NCBI RefSeq assembly: GCF_902459685.1
Contig: NZ_CABPSF010000008.1
Coordinates: 1-64,000 of the forward strand
From: Pandoraea iniqua
GTDB taxonomy: Bacteria > Pseudomonadota > Gammaproteobacteria > Burkholderiales > Burkholderiaceae
DNA: 64,000 bases
Reading direction: 5' to 3'
Positions 32,186-40,466 of the stretch are shown here, in pieces. The position numbers and the translations under genes are program-made. The number at the start of each line of letters is the position of its first letter. Positions within the stretch are counted from its first letter, which is position 1. The notes beneath the pieces were generated by a model. That model was given only the letters and a program-made list of their open reading frames with translations, was not told the origin of the DNA and searched no databases.

Positions 32186-33415
32186 ATGGCCGTCAATTTC
32201 CCCTCGATCGAAGCCTCCCAATTGCGCGCCGTGCCCGGCGTCGAACTGGGTTGGGCCGAAGCCAATATCCGTAAGCCGAACCGCAAGGACGTGCTGGTCA
32301 TGCGACTGGCCGCCGGCAGCACCGTGTCGGGCGTGTTCACCACGAACCGCTTCTGCGCGGCGCCGGTCACCGTCTGCAAGGAGCATCTGGCCGCACACGC
32401 GGGCATTCGCGCGCTGGTGGTGAACACCGGCAACGCCAACGCTGGCACCGGTGAGCCGGGCATGGCCGCGACGCGCGCCACGTGCGATGCGCTGGCCAAG
32501 CTGCTGTCGGTTGCGCCGAACCAGATTCTGCCGTTCTCCACGGGCGTGATTCTCGAGCCGCTGCCGGTCGATCGTCTGGTCGCAGGGCTGCCGCAAGCCA
32601 TTGGCAATCTCGCACCGGCGCACTGGTACGAAGCCGCTCAATCGATCATGACCACCGACACGCTGCCGAAGGCCGCCTCGCGTGAAGTCGTGATCGACGG
32701 CCAGACCATCGTCATGACGGGCATCAGCAAGGGCGCCGGCATGATCAAGCCGAACATGGCGACCATGCTCGGTTTCGTCGGCACTAACGCCCGCGTGGCA
32801 CAGCCGGTGCTCGACGCGCTGGTGAAGTACGTGGCCGACCGCTCGTTCAACGCGATCACCATCGATGGCGATACCTCGACGAACGACTCGTTCATCGTGG
32901 CCGCCACGGGCCAGACCGAATTGCCGGAAATCAGCAGCACCGACACGCCCGCTTTTGCTGCCCTGCGCGACGCACTGCTGTCGATCTCGCAGGAACTGGC
33001 GCAACTGATCGTGCGCGACGGTGAAGGCGCCACCAAGTTCATCACCGTGACCGTCGAAGGCGGCCGCGACGTGGCCGAGTGCCGTCAGATCGCTTATGCC
33101 ATCGGCCACTCGCCGCTGGTGAAGACGGCGTTCTTCGCGTCGGACCCCAATCTGGGCCGGATTTTGGCCGCCATCGGCTATGCCGGCGTGAACGATCTGG
33201 ACGTCAGCAAGATCGACCTGTATCTGGACGACGTGCTGGTCGCCCGCGCTGGCGGCCGTAACGCCGACTATCGCGAGGAAGACGGTCAGCGCGTGATGAA
33301 GCAAAGCGAGATCACGGTGCGCGTGGTGCTGGGTCGCGGTGACGCGGCAGCAACGCTGTGGACCTGCGATCTGTCGCACGACTATGTGAGCATCAACGCG
33401 GACTACCGCTCCTGA
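32186..33415 (+). CDS. argJ: Bifunctional ornithine acetyltransferase/N-acetylglutamate synthase
   Basis: Arginine synthesis enzyme of 409 residues that moves acetyl from N-acetylornithine to glutamate (cyclic pathway) and, in the bifunctional type, also uses acetyl-CoA. The self-cleavage site is visible as MATMLGF near residue 195, where Thr becomes the N-terminal nucleophile of the beta chain. [15 protein letters not shown] near 84, [13 protein letters not shown] near 230 and the C-terminal [14 protein letters not shown] are typical. ATG 32186 lacks a strong ribosome site but matches the family start. Precursor length is normal. Confidence 0.96.
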   Translation: MAVNFPSIEASQLRAVPGVELGWAEANIRKPNRKDVLVMRLAAGSTVSGVFTTNRFCAAPVTVCKEHLAAHAGIRALVVNTGNANAGTGEPGMAATRATCDALAKLLSVAPNQILPFSTGVILEPLPVDRLVAGLPQAIGNLAPAHWYEAAQSIMTTDTLPKAASREVVIDGQTIVMTGISKGAGMIKPNMATMLGFVGTNARVAQPVLDALVKYVADRSFNAITIDGDTSTNDSFIVAATGQTELPEISSTDTPAFAALRDALLSISQELAQLIVRDGEGATKFITVTVEGGRDVAECRQIAYAIGHSPLVKTAFFASDPNLGRILAAIGYAGVNDLDVSKIDLYLDDVLVARAGGRNADYREEDGQRVMKQSEITVRVVLGRGDAAATLWTCDLSHDYVSINADYRS

Positions 33416-33424
33416 GCCCCGACG

Positions 33425-33462
33425 CGACAGCCCTTGTCTTCCACCGGAGACGAGGGCTGTCG
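33425..33462 (+). terminator. Long hairpin after argJ
   Basis: A 15-bp stem (33425-33439 with 33448-33462, one T-G wobble) closes around an eight-base loop, nine bases after the argJ stop codon. No T run follows, so it may be a Rho-assisted end or an RNA-stabilising structure. Confidence 0.55.
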
Positions 33463-33640
33463 GCGACATCGATGCGTGCCCGACCGGCACGGGCGATGCG
33501 CCGTTCGAGGTGCCGGTAACAATGCGCCGGCAGGCAGGTCGCCGATGGCACGAGCGTCGGGGCCGATAGCGAAGGGAAACGACAACACCGAACGACGAGA
33601 CATCGACTGGCGTTTTCTCGCCAGCGCAAGGATTCGAAGC

Positions 33641-34519
33641 ATGGACAAGCTGGAGCAGTTCCTCACGCGCGCCGAAGGCGTGCTGGCCCGACTGGAGGCG
33701 ATGTTGCCGCCGGCCACGCCCGAGATCGACTGGAATGCGGCAGTGGCGTTTCGCTGGCGCAAGAAGCAGGGACGCGGGTTCCTGCAACCGGTCGCGCACG
33801 TCTCGGAAATCACGCTGGGCGATTTGCAGAACATCGAGCGCCAGAAGGGCTTGATCGAACAGAACACGCGCCAGTTCGTGCGCGGTGAGCCGGCCAACAA
33901 CGTGCTGCTCACGGGCGCACGCGGCACCGGCAAATCGTCGCTGATCAAGGCCTGCCTGAATCAGTATGCGAGCGAGGGCCTGCGTCTGATCGAAGTCGAC
34001 AAGGACGATCTGGTCGATCTGGGCGACATCGTCGACCTGATTTCGGCGCGTCCGGAGCGCTTCGTGGTGTTTTGCGACGACCTGTCGTTCGAGGACGGCG
34101 AGTCGGGCTACAAGGCGCTGAAGGTTGCGCTCGACGGCTCCATCGCCGCGCAATCGGACAATGTGCTCATCTACGCGACGTCGAACCGCCGCCATCTGTT
34201 GCCCGAGTACATGAAGGACAACGAGACCTATCGCCACACCGACGACGGTGAGATTCATCCGGGCGAAGTGATCGAAGAGAAGATCTCGCTGTCCGAGCGT
34301 TTCGGCCTGTGGGTAAGCTTCTATCCGTTCAAGCAGGACGACTATCTGAGCATCGTCGGCCACTGGCTGCAACACTTCGGTGTGCCGGCCGACCAGCTTG
34401 AGAAAGCGCGCCATGAGGCGCTGATCTGGGCGTTGGAGCGCGGTTCGCGCTCGGGGCGTGTGGCGTTCCAGTTTGCGCGCGATTGGGCGGGCAAGCTCAG
34501 CGGCGCGGCGGCGTCCTGA
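33641..34519 (+). CDS. DUF815 family AAA+ ATPase
   Basis: Predicted cytoplasmic ATPase of 292 residues from the uncharacterised DUF815 family. The Walker A motif GARGTGKSS lies near residue 90, Walker B FVVFCDDLSFED near 145, and sensor-type YATSNRRHLLPEYM near 182. A C-terminal lid region follows (YPFKQDDYLSIVGHW near 228). ATG 33641 follows AAGGA. The gene sits between argJ and mutT. Function is not known; similarity is to DnaA/DnaC-type AAA+ folds. Confidence 0.87.
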   Translation: MDKLEQFLTRAEGVLARLEAMLPPATPEIDWNAAVAFRWRKKQGRGFLQPVAHVSEITLGDLQNIERQKGLIEQNTRQFVRGEPANNVLLTGARGTGKSSLIKACLNQYASEGLRLIEVDKDDLVDLGDIVDLISARPERFVVFCDDLSFEDGESGYKALKVALDGSIAAQSDNVLIYATSNRRHLLPEYMKDNETYRHTDDGEIHPGEVIEEKISLSERFGLWVSFYPFKQDDYLSIVGHWLQHFGVPADQLEKARHEALIWALERGSRSGRVAFQFARDWAGKLSGAAAS

Positions 34520-34604
34520 CGCCTTTTCAAGTCCGACAACAGACCCGCAAAAAAGCCGGGGCGTGCGCAGCGATGGCGCGCCCGGCCAAGAGAACCGCAG
34601 ACTT

Positions 34605-35036
34605 ATGACTGAATCGAAGCGATACGCGCCCGATGGGCGTGCCATTACGGAAGTGGCGGTCGGCGTGATGGTGCGCCCCGACGGCACGGTGCTGCTGGGC
34701 CAACGCCCGGCAGGCAAACCGTACGCCGGCTACTGGGAGTTCCCGGGCGGCAAGCTCGAAGCAGGCGAGTCGGTGGCGGCGGCGCTGGCGCGCGAATTGC
34801 ACGAAGAGTTGGGCGTGACGGTCGTACGGTGCGCGCCGTGGCGCGTGCTGGAGCACGACTACCCGCATGCGTATGTCCGTCTGCACTTCTGCAAGGTCAC
34901 GGCATGGGACGGCGAGCCGCATGGCAAGGAAGGGCAGGCATTGGCGTGGGAGCGGCCGCCGGTGGGCGTAGCGCCCTTGCTGCCGGCCGCAGAACCGCCG
35001 CTCGCGTGGCTTGCTGAGGAAATGGCCGGCAAGTGA
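34605..35036 (+). CDS. NUDIX hydrolase, MutT-like
   Basis: Small NUDIX enzyme of 143 residues, probably an 8-oxo-dGTP pyrophosphatase that cleans the nucleotide pool. The complete Nudix box runs from GGKLEAGESVAAALAREL through HEELGV near residues 46-68, and VAVGVMVRPDGTVLLGQRP at the start is typical of MutT. The end (LAWLAEEMAGK) is short, without the thiamine-phosphate synthase domain found fused in some relatives. ATG 34605 is preceded by AGAGAACCGCAG. It ends in front of a strong terminator. Confidence 0.88.
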   Translation: MTESKRYAPDGRAITEVAVGVMVRPDGTVLLGQRPAGKPYAGYWEFPGGKLEAGESVAAALARELHEELGVTVVRCAPWRVLEHDYPHAYVRLHFCKVTAWDGEPHGKEGQALAWERPPVGVAPLLPAAEPPLAWLAEEMAGK

Positions 35037-35074
35037 CGCGGTAACAGACGTGCGGCAACGCAAGGTCTGGAAAG

Positions 35075-35106
35075 CAAGAAAGGCACCCTCGGGTGCCTTT
35101 CTTGTT
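35075..35106. terminator. Terminator between mutT and yacG
   Basis: A 13-bp perfect stem (35075-35087 with 35092-35104) with a four-base loop and T-rich flank. The two flanking genes converge here. Confidence 0.9.
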
Positions 35107-35157
35107 CTAGCGGCTAACGTCAGCGACCAACGTCAGCGACTGATTTAGCGCCCCGTT

Positions 35158-35352
35158 TCAGCGCTCCGTCGGATCGAGCGGTGAGTCTTGCGAGGGATCG
35201 TCAGCGGCTTCTGCGGGAATGGTGTACTTCTCTGCGGCCCATGCGCCGATGTCGATCTGCTTGCAGCGCTCCGAGCAGAACGGACGAAACTTGGCTTCAG
35301 GGCCCCAAACGACTTTCTTGCCGCAGGTCGGACAATTGACGACGGTTGTCAT
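35158..35352 (-). CDS. yacG: DNA gyrase inhibitor YacG
   Basis: Zinc-finger protein of 64 residues that inhibits gyrase in E. coli. Four cysteine ligands are seen: CPTC near residue 8 and FCSERC near residue 26, then the conserved [18 protein letters not shown]. The tail is acidic. It starts four bases after the zapD stop codon, and the zapD-yacG pair is conserved in proteobacteria. Confidence 0.95.
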   Translation of the reverse strand: MTTVVNCPTCGKKVVWGPEAKFRPFCSERCKQIDIGAWAAEKYTIPAEAADDPSQDSPLDPTER

Positions 35353-35356
35353 GGTC

Positions 35357-36112
35357 TTACAGATTGCAGAGTGTCAGCAGGAAAGGTACGTCGCTGTCGA
35401 CCGGACGGGGCTTCAGATCGCCGTCCTGCGTGGTGAAACGCACCCAAAGCATGTACTTGTTGGCGCTGGCTTCCGGGATCACGCGCAGATCGGCGGCCAC
35501 GCGCACCTGCATGAGCTGGTAGACGCGGCCCGTGAGCATCTGCTGATAGCTGCCTTGCTGCGCCATCGCCTTGCTGGCATGACCGGATTCGCGCGCCAGC
35601 CCGAGCACGATGCCGATGGCATCACGCAGCGGCATCAGCGGGCCAATCCATTTGTCGATGTCCTGGCGGCGCTGTTCGGTATCGTTATGCCGCCACGCGT
35701 AATACGACGGCAGATCGAAACGGCACGTGCCCCCCGGGATCACCGAGCGGCTGCGAATGCTCGACAGCCATTCGTTGTCGTTCAGGTGCTGGCCGGGTTT
35801 GCCGGGAATCTGATTGAGATTGGCAATCGCGCGCTCGACTTCGTCGATGAACTGTTCGAGGGCATCCGACGCGATGTCAGGATTGCCGCGATAGGTCTGA
35901 AGCGTCAGCCGCTGCCGATCCAGTTCTTTGACCAGATCGTTCTTCAGGTCGGAGCGCCCCGCGATGTCCGCGATTTCGAACATGGTGATCAGCGCCGCGT
36001 GATGATCGAGCGGCTGATCCTGTCCGACGAAAAAGGCAAAGCGCCCGAACAGCTCTTCTAGCCGAAGCAGCGTGCGAATGCGTTCGTTGAGCGGATATTC
36101 GTACAGGATCAA
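35357..36112 (-). CDS. zapD: Cell division protein ZapD
   Basis: FtsZ-bundling protein of 251 residues. Begins [21 protein letters not shown], the family's hallmark, followed by an alpha-helical domain ([20 protein letters not shown] near residue 46) and a C-terminal beta domain with [14 protein letters not shown] near 128 and [18 protein letters not shown] near 208. It promotes Z-ring assembly through the FtsZ C-terminal peptide. A TAGAAT -10 candidate lies at 36156-36161 on the minus strand, giving a leader of about 35 bases. Confidence 0.96.
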   Translation of the reverse strand: MILYEYPLNERIRTLLRLEELFGRFAFFVGQDQPLDHHAALITMFEIADIAGRSDLKNDLVKELDRQRLTLQTYRGNPDIASDALEQFIDEVERAIANLNQIPGKPGQHLNDNEWLSSIRSRSVIPGGTCRFDLPSYYAWRHNDTEQRRQDIDKWIGPLMPLRDAIGIVLGLARESGHASKAMAQQGSYQQMLTGRVYQLMQVRVAADLRVIPEASANKYMLWVRFTTQDGDLKPRPVDSDVPFLLTLCNL

Positions 36113-36139
36113 GCGCGTTGGCCCAAAAGTTGGCGCTTT

Positions 36140-36256
36140 TCAGCGTAATGGCGACATTCTAATGCGGGAATCCAAAGAGAAGCAACGCGCGTCGGCGTTC
36201 CATGGCGTGCAATTGCGGTGCGTGTGCTCAGTGCGTACGCTCAGCAAGCGTTGCAT
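36140..36256 (-). CDS. Possible small open reading frame upstream of zapD
   Basis: A 38-codon frame in the coaE-zapD gap starts at ATG 36256 with AGGAG about seven bases upstream. The product (begins MQRLLSVRTEHTHRN) has no recognised family, two cysteines and many Arg/His. Its end overlaps the putative zapD -10 element. It may be chance. Base composition is less GC-rich at the third position than in real neighbours. Confidence 0.22.
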   Translation of the reverse strand: MQRLLSVRTEHTHRNCTPWNADARCFSLDSRIRMSPLR

Positions 36257-36284
36257 AGCGATGCTCCTGTGACTGTCGAATGAC

Positions 36285-36899
36285 TCAGTGTGCACCGGAT
36301 TGCGCCGCAAGTTTGAGATATTCCGCGTGCAGCCGATCCACGTGCGAGGTGAGGGCAGCGTGCTGCGTGTCGTTGTCGACAACATCGTCGGCGAGTGCGA
36401 GCCGCTGCGCTCGCGTGGCCTGCCGCGCCATGATTGCGAGCACCTGATCGCGCGAAAAACGGTTGCGCGCCATCACGCGGGCAATCTGCGTTTCTTCCGG
36501 ACAGTCGACAACGAGTATGCGTTGCACTCGTTCGCGCCACGTACCGGACTCAACCAGCAGCGGCACGACGAAAATCAGATAGGGCCCCTCGGCTTGCGCC
36601 GCCGCGCGCTCGCATTCGGTGCGGATCAGCGGATGGGTAATGGCCTCCAAACGCGCTTTTGCCGCGTCGTCGGCAAACACGAGCTCGCGCATGCGAGCCC
36701 GGTCGAGCGAGCCGTCGGGGGCGACGAAGTCATCGCCGAACGTGCGGCGGATGGCTGGCATGGCAGCACCGCCGGGTGCCGTAATGCCGTGGGCGATCGC
36801 GTCGGTGTCGATGATCGCGATGCCGTGCGTGGCGAACAGGTTGGCGACGGTGGTCTTGCCACTGCCGATGCCGCCGGTCAGGCCGATGGCGTAAGTCAT
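36285..36899 (-). CDS. coaE: Dephospho-CoA kinase
   Basis: Last enzyme of coenzyme A synthesis, 204 residues, phosphorylating the ribose 3'-OH of dephospho-CoA. The P-loop is [14 protein letters not shown] near residue 6, followed by [12 protein letters not shown] with the catalytic Asp near 29 and [20 protein letters not shown] and [16 protein letters not shown] further on. ATG 36899 overlaps the prepilin peptidase stop codon (ATGA), so it is the last gene of the pil set. The pilD-coaE link is conserved in proteobacteria. Confidence 0.96.
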   Translation of the reverse strand: MTYAIGLTGGIGSGKTTVANLFATHGIAIIDTDAIAHGITAPGGAAMPAIRRTFGDDFVAPDGSLDRARMRELVFADDAAKARLEAITHPLIRTECERAAAQAEGPYLIFVVPLLVESGTWRERVQRILVVDCPEETQIARVMARNRFSRDQVLAIMARQATRAQRLALADDVVDNDTQHAALTSHVDRLHAEYLKLAAQSGAH

Positions 36900-37765
36900 A
36901 GGGGGCCTCCGATCCACATCATCAATTCGTTGCCACCGAACAGCGTGGCAATACCCGCCGCCGCGAGAAACGCGCCGAACGGAAACATCTGATCGTGCCG
37001 CAGCCGGCCCGCGAGCCAGGCACTGCCGGCCACCACGATGGCAAGCAAACACGCGAGCGTCATGATTTGCAGCAGCGCGGCCCATCCGAGCCACGCGCCG
37101 AGGGCGGCGTAGAGTTTGAAATCGCCAAAGCCCATGCCCTCGCGACGGCGCAGCAGCCAATAGACCCAGTACAGCAACCAGAGACTCAGATAGCCTGCCG
37201 CCGCTCCGATCACCGCCGCAGGCAGCGCCGCGAACCAGTGGCCCAGATTGCAGAGCAGGCCCGCCCACAGCAACGGCAACGTCAGGATGTCGGGCAGCAG
37301 TTGCGTGTCGAAATCAATATAGGCGAGCGTGATTAGGGTCCACACGAGACCGAGAGCACCAACGCTCTGCCAAGTCGGGCCGAAGCGCCATGCCACGGCT
37401 ACACTCAGTAGCGCCGTGAGCAGCGACAACTGCCAGCGGCGCGTCGGGGCGGCATCGGGGAATGGCACTGCCTGAAAGCGTTCTGCGGATAGGGCAGTGA
37501 TCGATGCCAGAGGAACGTCCGCAGGGTCATGGTCGGTGGATACGACGGACGCCCGTGCAGTGACTGAGGTGACTGACGTGACCGAGGTGGCCGCGTTGGC
37601 GGATTCCGCCAGCCATGCGCGCTCGACGGCGACCGGCACGCGGCGTATGGCGATATCGAGCAATAGGCCCGCGACGATGCCGACCGCAGCAAAGAGTGCA
37701 AAGCGCCAGTGCGGCGCCAGTTCGGCGAGAAAGTCGATGAGCAGAGGCTCTGCGTAGCCGTTCAT
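36896..37765 (-). CDS. pilD: Prepilin peptidase (A24) with cysteine-free N-terminal region
   Basis: Membrane aspartic protease of 289 residues expected to cleave type IV prepilin leader peptides. The two catalytic aspartates are D151 ([11 protein letters not shown]) and D215 (GMGFGDFK), in a block of about eight membrane segments. The N-terminal part is odd: standard PilD enzymes have paired CxxC zinc motifs in a cytoplasmic loop and also methylate the mature pilin. Here residues 41-108 contain no cysteine and instead a Ser/Thr/Val repeat (SVTSVTSVT, residues 61-69). Methylase activity is therefore doubtful. It overlaps pilC and coaE by 4 bp each. Confidence 0.88.
   Translation of the reverse strand: MNGYAEPLLIDFLAELAPHWRFALFAAVGIVAGLLLDIAIRRVPVAVERAWLAESANAATSVTSVTSVTARASVVSTDHDPADVPLASITALSAERFQAVPFPDAAPTRRWQLSLLTALLSVAVAWRFGPTWQSVGALGLVWTLITLAYIDFDTQLLPDILTLPLLWAGLLCNLGHWFAALPAAVIGAAAGYLSLWLLYWVYWLLRRREGMGFGDFKLYAALGAWLGWAALLQIMTLACLLAIVVAGSAWLAGRLRHDQMFPFGAFLAAAGIATLFGGNELMMWIGGPL
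37559..37585. repeat. Three 9-bp tandem repeats within pilD
   Basis: Near-identical 9-bp units encode the repeated Ser-Val-Thr triplet of the prepilin peptidase loop. They lie where family members carry their zinc-binding cysteines. Confidence 0.75.
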
Positions 37766-39015
37766 GCGACACCGTATCCGAGTTGGAACATCGGTAGATA
37801 CATGGCGAGCACCATGCCCCCGATCAGCAGTCCGAGCAACGTAATCATCATGGGTTCTAGCGTCGCGCAGGCGCTCACCAGCGTATGTGCGGCTTCGTCG
37901 TCCAGCAGATCGGCCGCCTGGTTGAGCATGCGCCCGAGTGTACCCGATTCCTCCCCCACCACGGCGAGTTGCGCGATGACCAGCGGCCAGTGCGTATCGG
38001 CCTCGAGCGCCGTTGCCAGCCGTGCGCCGCGGGCAACCGACACGTGCACGACATGCGCCGACTGCCGGATGACGAGGTTGCCGCAGGCATTGGCTGCGGC
38101 GTCCATCGCGTCGCCCAGCGGAATGCCTGCGTCGAGCAGCGTGCCCAGCGTGCGCGCCCAGCGCGCGGTGCTCGTCATGCGCATGATCTGACCGATACCG
38201 GGCAGTTGCAAGATCAGGCGATCTCGCCATCGTTGCACGCGTGCACTGCGCCGGAGTGTCACGCTGACGGCAACCCCCACGGCACTGGCAACGGCAAGCA
38301 GCCACGGCCCGTCGTCGATCGCTGCGCGGGACACGTCGATGAGCCAGCGGGTGAGCGGGGGCAGCGGTACGCCACCGCCGGCGGCGTTGGCGAAGAGCCG
38401 TTCGAACTCGGGGATGACCCAGCGGAGCAGTGCGATCACGATCGCAATGGCCACGCCCAGCACGGTCAGCGGATAGGAGAGCGCCCGCTGGAGTTTTTCC
38501 CGTAGCGCCCGTGTGTGGTCGCGCTGCGCACTGAGCCGCGCGAGCGTCGGCGCCAGTTGTGCGCCCAGCTCGCCGGCGGCGACTAACTGACAATCGATGG
38601 CGTTGAAGTGATGCGTTGCCCGCGCCATCGCCTGTGCCAGCGGAAAACCTTGCCTGACGTCGTGCCCGATTTCGCGCGCGAGACGTTTGAGGCCACGGGC
38701 ATGTGCGCCGCGCGCGAGGATATCGAGTGCGGCGCTCAATGGCACACCGGCGGCCAGCAGCGTGGCGAGGCGCCGCATGAGGTTGGCGGCATCTAGGGCA
38801 TTCACGCGAATGGCGGGCGTGTGGCGGCGCCCAGCGCTCAGATGCGTCACGCTCATATGCTGCCGGCGCAGTTCGAGGCGCGCAATCGCTTCGCCATGCG
38901 CGATCAACTCACCCTGCCGGGCACGGCCATCGGCGTCGCGGCCCTGCCAGTGCCAGCGACGGGGTGGGGCGCCCGGCGTGTGTCGGGGCGCCCGGTCAGG
39001 CAGGTGTTGTTGCAT
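37762..39015 (-). CDS. pilC: Type IV pilus/type II secretion inner membrane platform protein (GspF/PilC)
   Basis: Inner membrane platform protein of 417 residues. Two repeated T2SSF domains are visible: LMRRLATLLAAGVPLSAALD near residue 80 and WARTLGTLLDAGIPLGDAMD near 283. Three membrane segments sit at about residues 172-195, 225-250 and 387-410. The start is decided by the ribosome site: AGGAGG lies six bases before ATG 39015, while the ATG at 39021 touches AGGAGG directly. The first 20 bases overlap the end of pilB. Confidence 0.92.
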   Translation of the reverse strand: MQQHLPDRAPRHTPGAPPRRWHWQGRDADGRARQGELIAHGEAIARLELRRQHMSVTHLSAGRRHTPAIRVNALDAANLMRRLATLLAAGVPLSAALDILARGAHARGLKRLAREIGHDVRQGFPLAQAMARATHHFNAIDCQLVAAGELGAQLAPTLARLSAQRDHTRALREKLQRALSYPLTVLGVAIAIVIALLRWVIPEFERLFANAAGGGVPLPPLTRWLIDVSRAAIDDGPWLLAVASAVGVAVSVTLRRSARVQRWRDRLILQLPGIGQIMRMTSTARWARTLGTLLDAGIPLGDAMDAAANACGNLVIRQSAHVVHVSVARGARLATALEADTHWPLVIAQLAVVGEESGTLGRMLNQAADLLDDEAAHTLVSACATLEPMMITLLGLLIGGMVLAMYLPMFQLGYGVA

Positions 39016-40279
39016 CGACATCCTCCTGACAGATCGTGCCCGCAGCGGCGTGCCACAAACCGGCTTCGCGCAACGTCATGACGCCTTCGCTCGCCGCCTG
39101 CGCCGCCAGTTCGTGAGGGCTGCGCGATTGCGCGATGTTGACCGCTTGCGTCGCGCTGATCGGCATCACCTGAAACACACCAATGCGCCCCGCAAACCCA
39201 GTGCCGTGACAGCGCATGCAGGTGTGGCGGCGCTGCGCTTCGTCGCGGTCCCCTCCGCGCGCTCCATGCCCGGCAATCTCGGACGGGGCCGACGGCGTCT
39301 CCTTCGATGCGTCGGCACTCCCGGCCACTTCACACCCCGCCGGACAACGGCGCCTGACGAGACGTTGCGCGCTGACCAGCAGAAGTGCCGATGAAAGATT
39401 GAACGGGGCGACGCCGAGATCCAATAATCGGGCGACCGTGCTCGACGCATCGTTGGCGTGCACCGTGGCGAAGACCAGATGTCCCGTTTGTGCGGCTTGC
39501 ACGGCAATCGAGGCGGTTTGTGCGTCGCGGATTTCCCCGATGACAAGCACGTCGGGATCTTGGCGAAGGAAGGCGCGCAAGGCGGTCGAGAAGTCGAGCC
39601 CGGCCCGCTCGTTGAGATTGACCTGCGTGACGCCCGGCAGCCGGATTTCGACCGGGTCTTCGATCGTCACGATATTGCGTGTGGTGTCGTTGAGCCGCCG
39701 CAGGCAACTGTAGAGCGACACCGTCTTGCCGCTCCCTGTCGGCCCCGTGAGCAGAATCATGCCGTGCGGGCGCGCGATGGCGCGCGCGAGCGCCTGATAT
39801 TGCACGGGCGTGTAACCGAGCGATTCGAGCGAGAGGGGGACCTTGGCGCCATCGAGCAGCCGCACCACCAGCTTCTCGCCGTAGAGCGTGGGCAACGTGC
39901 TGACGCGGCATTCAACAGGGTCGCCCGCTTCGCGCCACAACATGCGGCCATCCTGCGGCAACCGCTTTTCCGAGATATCCAGATGGGCGAGCACTTTCAA
40001 TCGGGCAACCAGCATGTCGCGCCACGCCACGGGGACTTCGGCGTGCTCGTGCAGTGCGCCATCCACGCGTAAGCGAATGCGGAACCGTCGTGCCATCGGC
40101 TCGAAGTGAATGTCGGAGGCGCCGGCGCGCACGGCTTCGCCGAGCATCTGTTCGAGATACTGGAGCGGCGAGGTCGCTTCGCGTGCGGAGGATGAAAACG
40201 ACGCGGCAATCGGTGCGTCGACGCCGCGGGATTCAGCGGGTGTCGGACGAGAGGGCGTCGAGACGGTTTGCGATGACAT
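38996..40279 (-). CDS. pilB: Type IV pilus/type II secretion assembly ATPase (GspE/PilB), short form
   Basis: Hexameric secretion ATPase of 427 residues powering pilus assembly. Conserved parts: SDIHFEPMARRFRIRLRVDG near residue 55, Walker A GPTGSGKT near 178, the Asp box TIEDPVE near 202, Walker B VLVIGEIRD near 243, and the His box FATVHANDA. The tetracysteine zinc site is RRRCPAGC and CMRCHG near 315-360. It lacks the roughly 130-residue N-terminal domain of PilB and starts almost directly with the N2 domain. No Shine-Dalgarno precedes ATG 40279. No pilin gene lies nearby. Confidence 0.9.
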   Translation of the reverse strand: MSSQTVSTPSRPTPAESRGVDAPIAASFSSSAREATSPLQYLEQMLGEAVRAGASDIHFEPMARRFRIRLRVDGALHEHAEVPVAWRDMLVARLKVLAHLDISEKRLPQDGRMLWREAGDPVECRVSTLPTLYGEKLVVRLLDGAKVPLSLESLGYTPVQYQALARAIARPHGMILLTGPTGSGKTVSLYSCLRRLNDTTRNIVTIEDPVEIRLPGVTQVNLNERAGLDFSTALRAFLRQDPDVLVIGEIRDAQTASIAVQAAQTGHLVFATVHANDASSTVARLLDLGVAPFNLSSALLLVSAQRLVRRRCPAGCEVAGSADASKETPSAPSEIAGHGARGGDRDEAQRRHTCMRCHGTGFAGRIGVFQVMPISATQAVNIAQSRSPHELAAQAASEGVMTLREAGLWHAAAGTICQEDVDATTPA

Positions 40280-40389
40280 GACAGGGTATGACGAGAGCGG
40301 CGTGAAGCTTCAGTCTCGTCAAAACCCTGAGGGATCTCAATCGGAATTGCCCGAAAAATGGGGCGGTGTAACGCGCAGTGAACGAGGGG

Positions 40390-40431
40390 ATTTCAACCCG
40401 GTAATTTCAACCGGCTAATTTCAACCCGCTA
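40390..40431. repeat. Three 14-bp tandem repeats
   Basis: ATTTCAACCCGGTA, ATTTCAACCGGCTA and ATTTCAACCCGCTA follow each other without gaps in the intergenic space between the CorC-like gene and pilB. They lie upstream of the pilB start and could be a regulator site or simple repeat expansion. Confidence 0.85.
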
Positions 40432-40466
40432 AATCGGCGCAATCTTCTTCGCCGGCACCGCCGCCG

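Noticed and set aside
32105-34717. 870-codon minus-strand frame spanning argJ and the DUF815 gene
   Set aside because: It crosses two real genes and a strong hairpin, with no recognisable domain.
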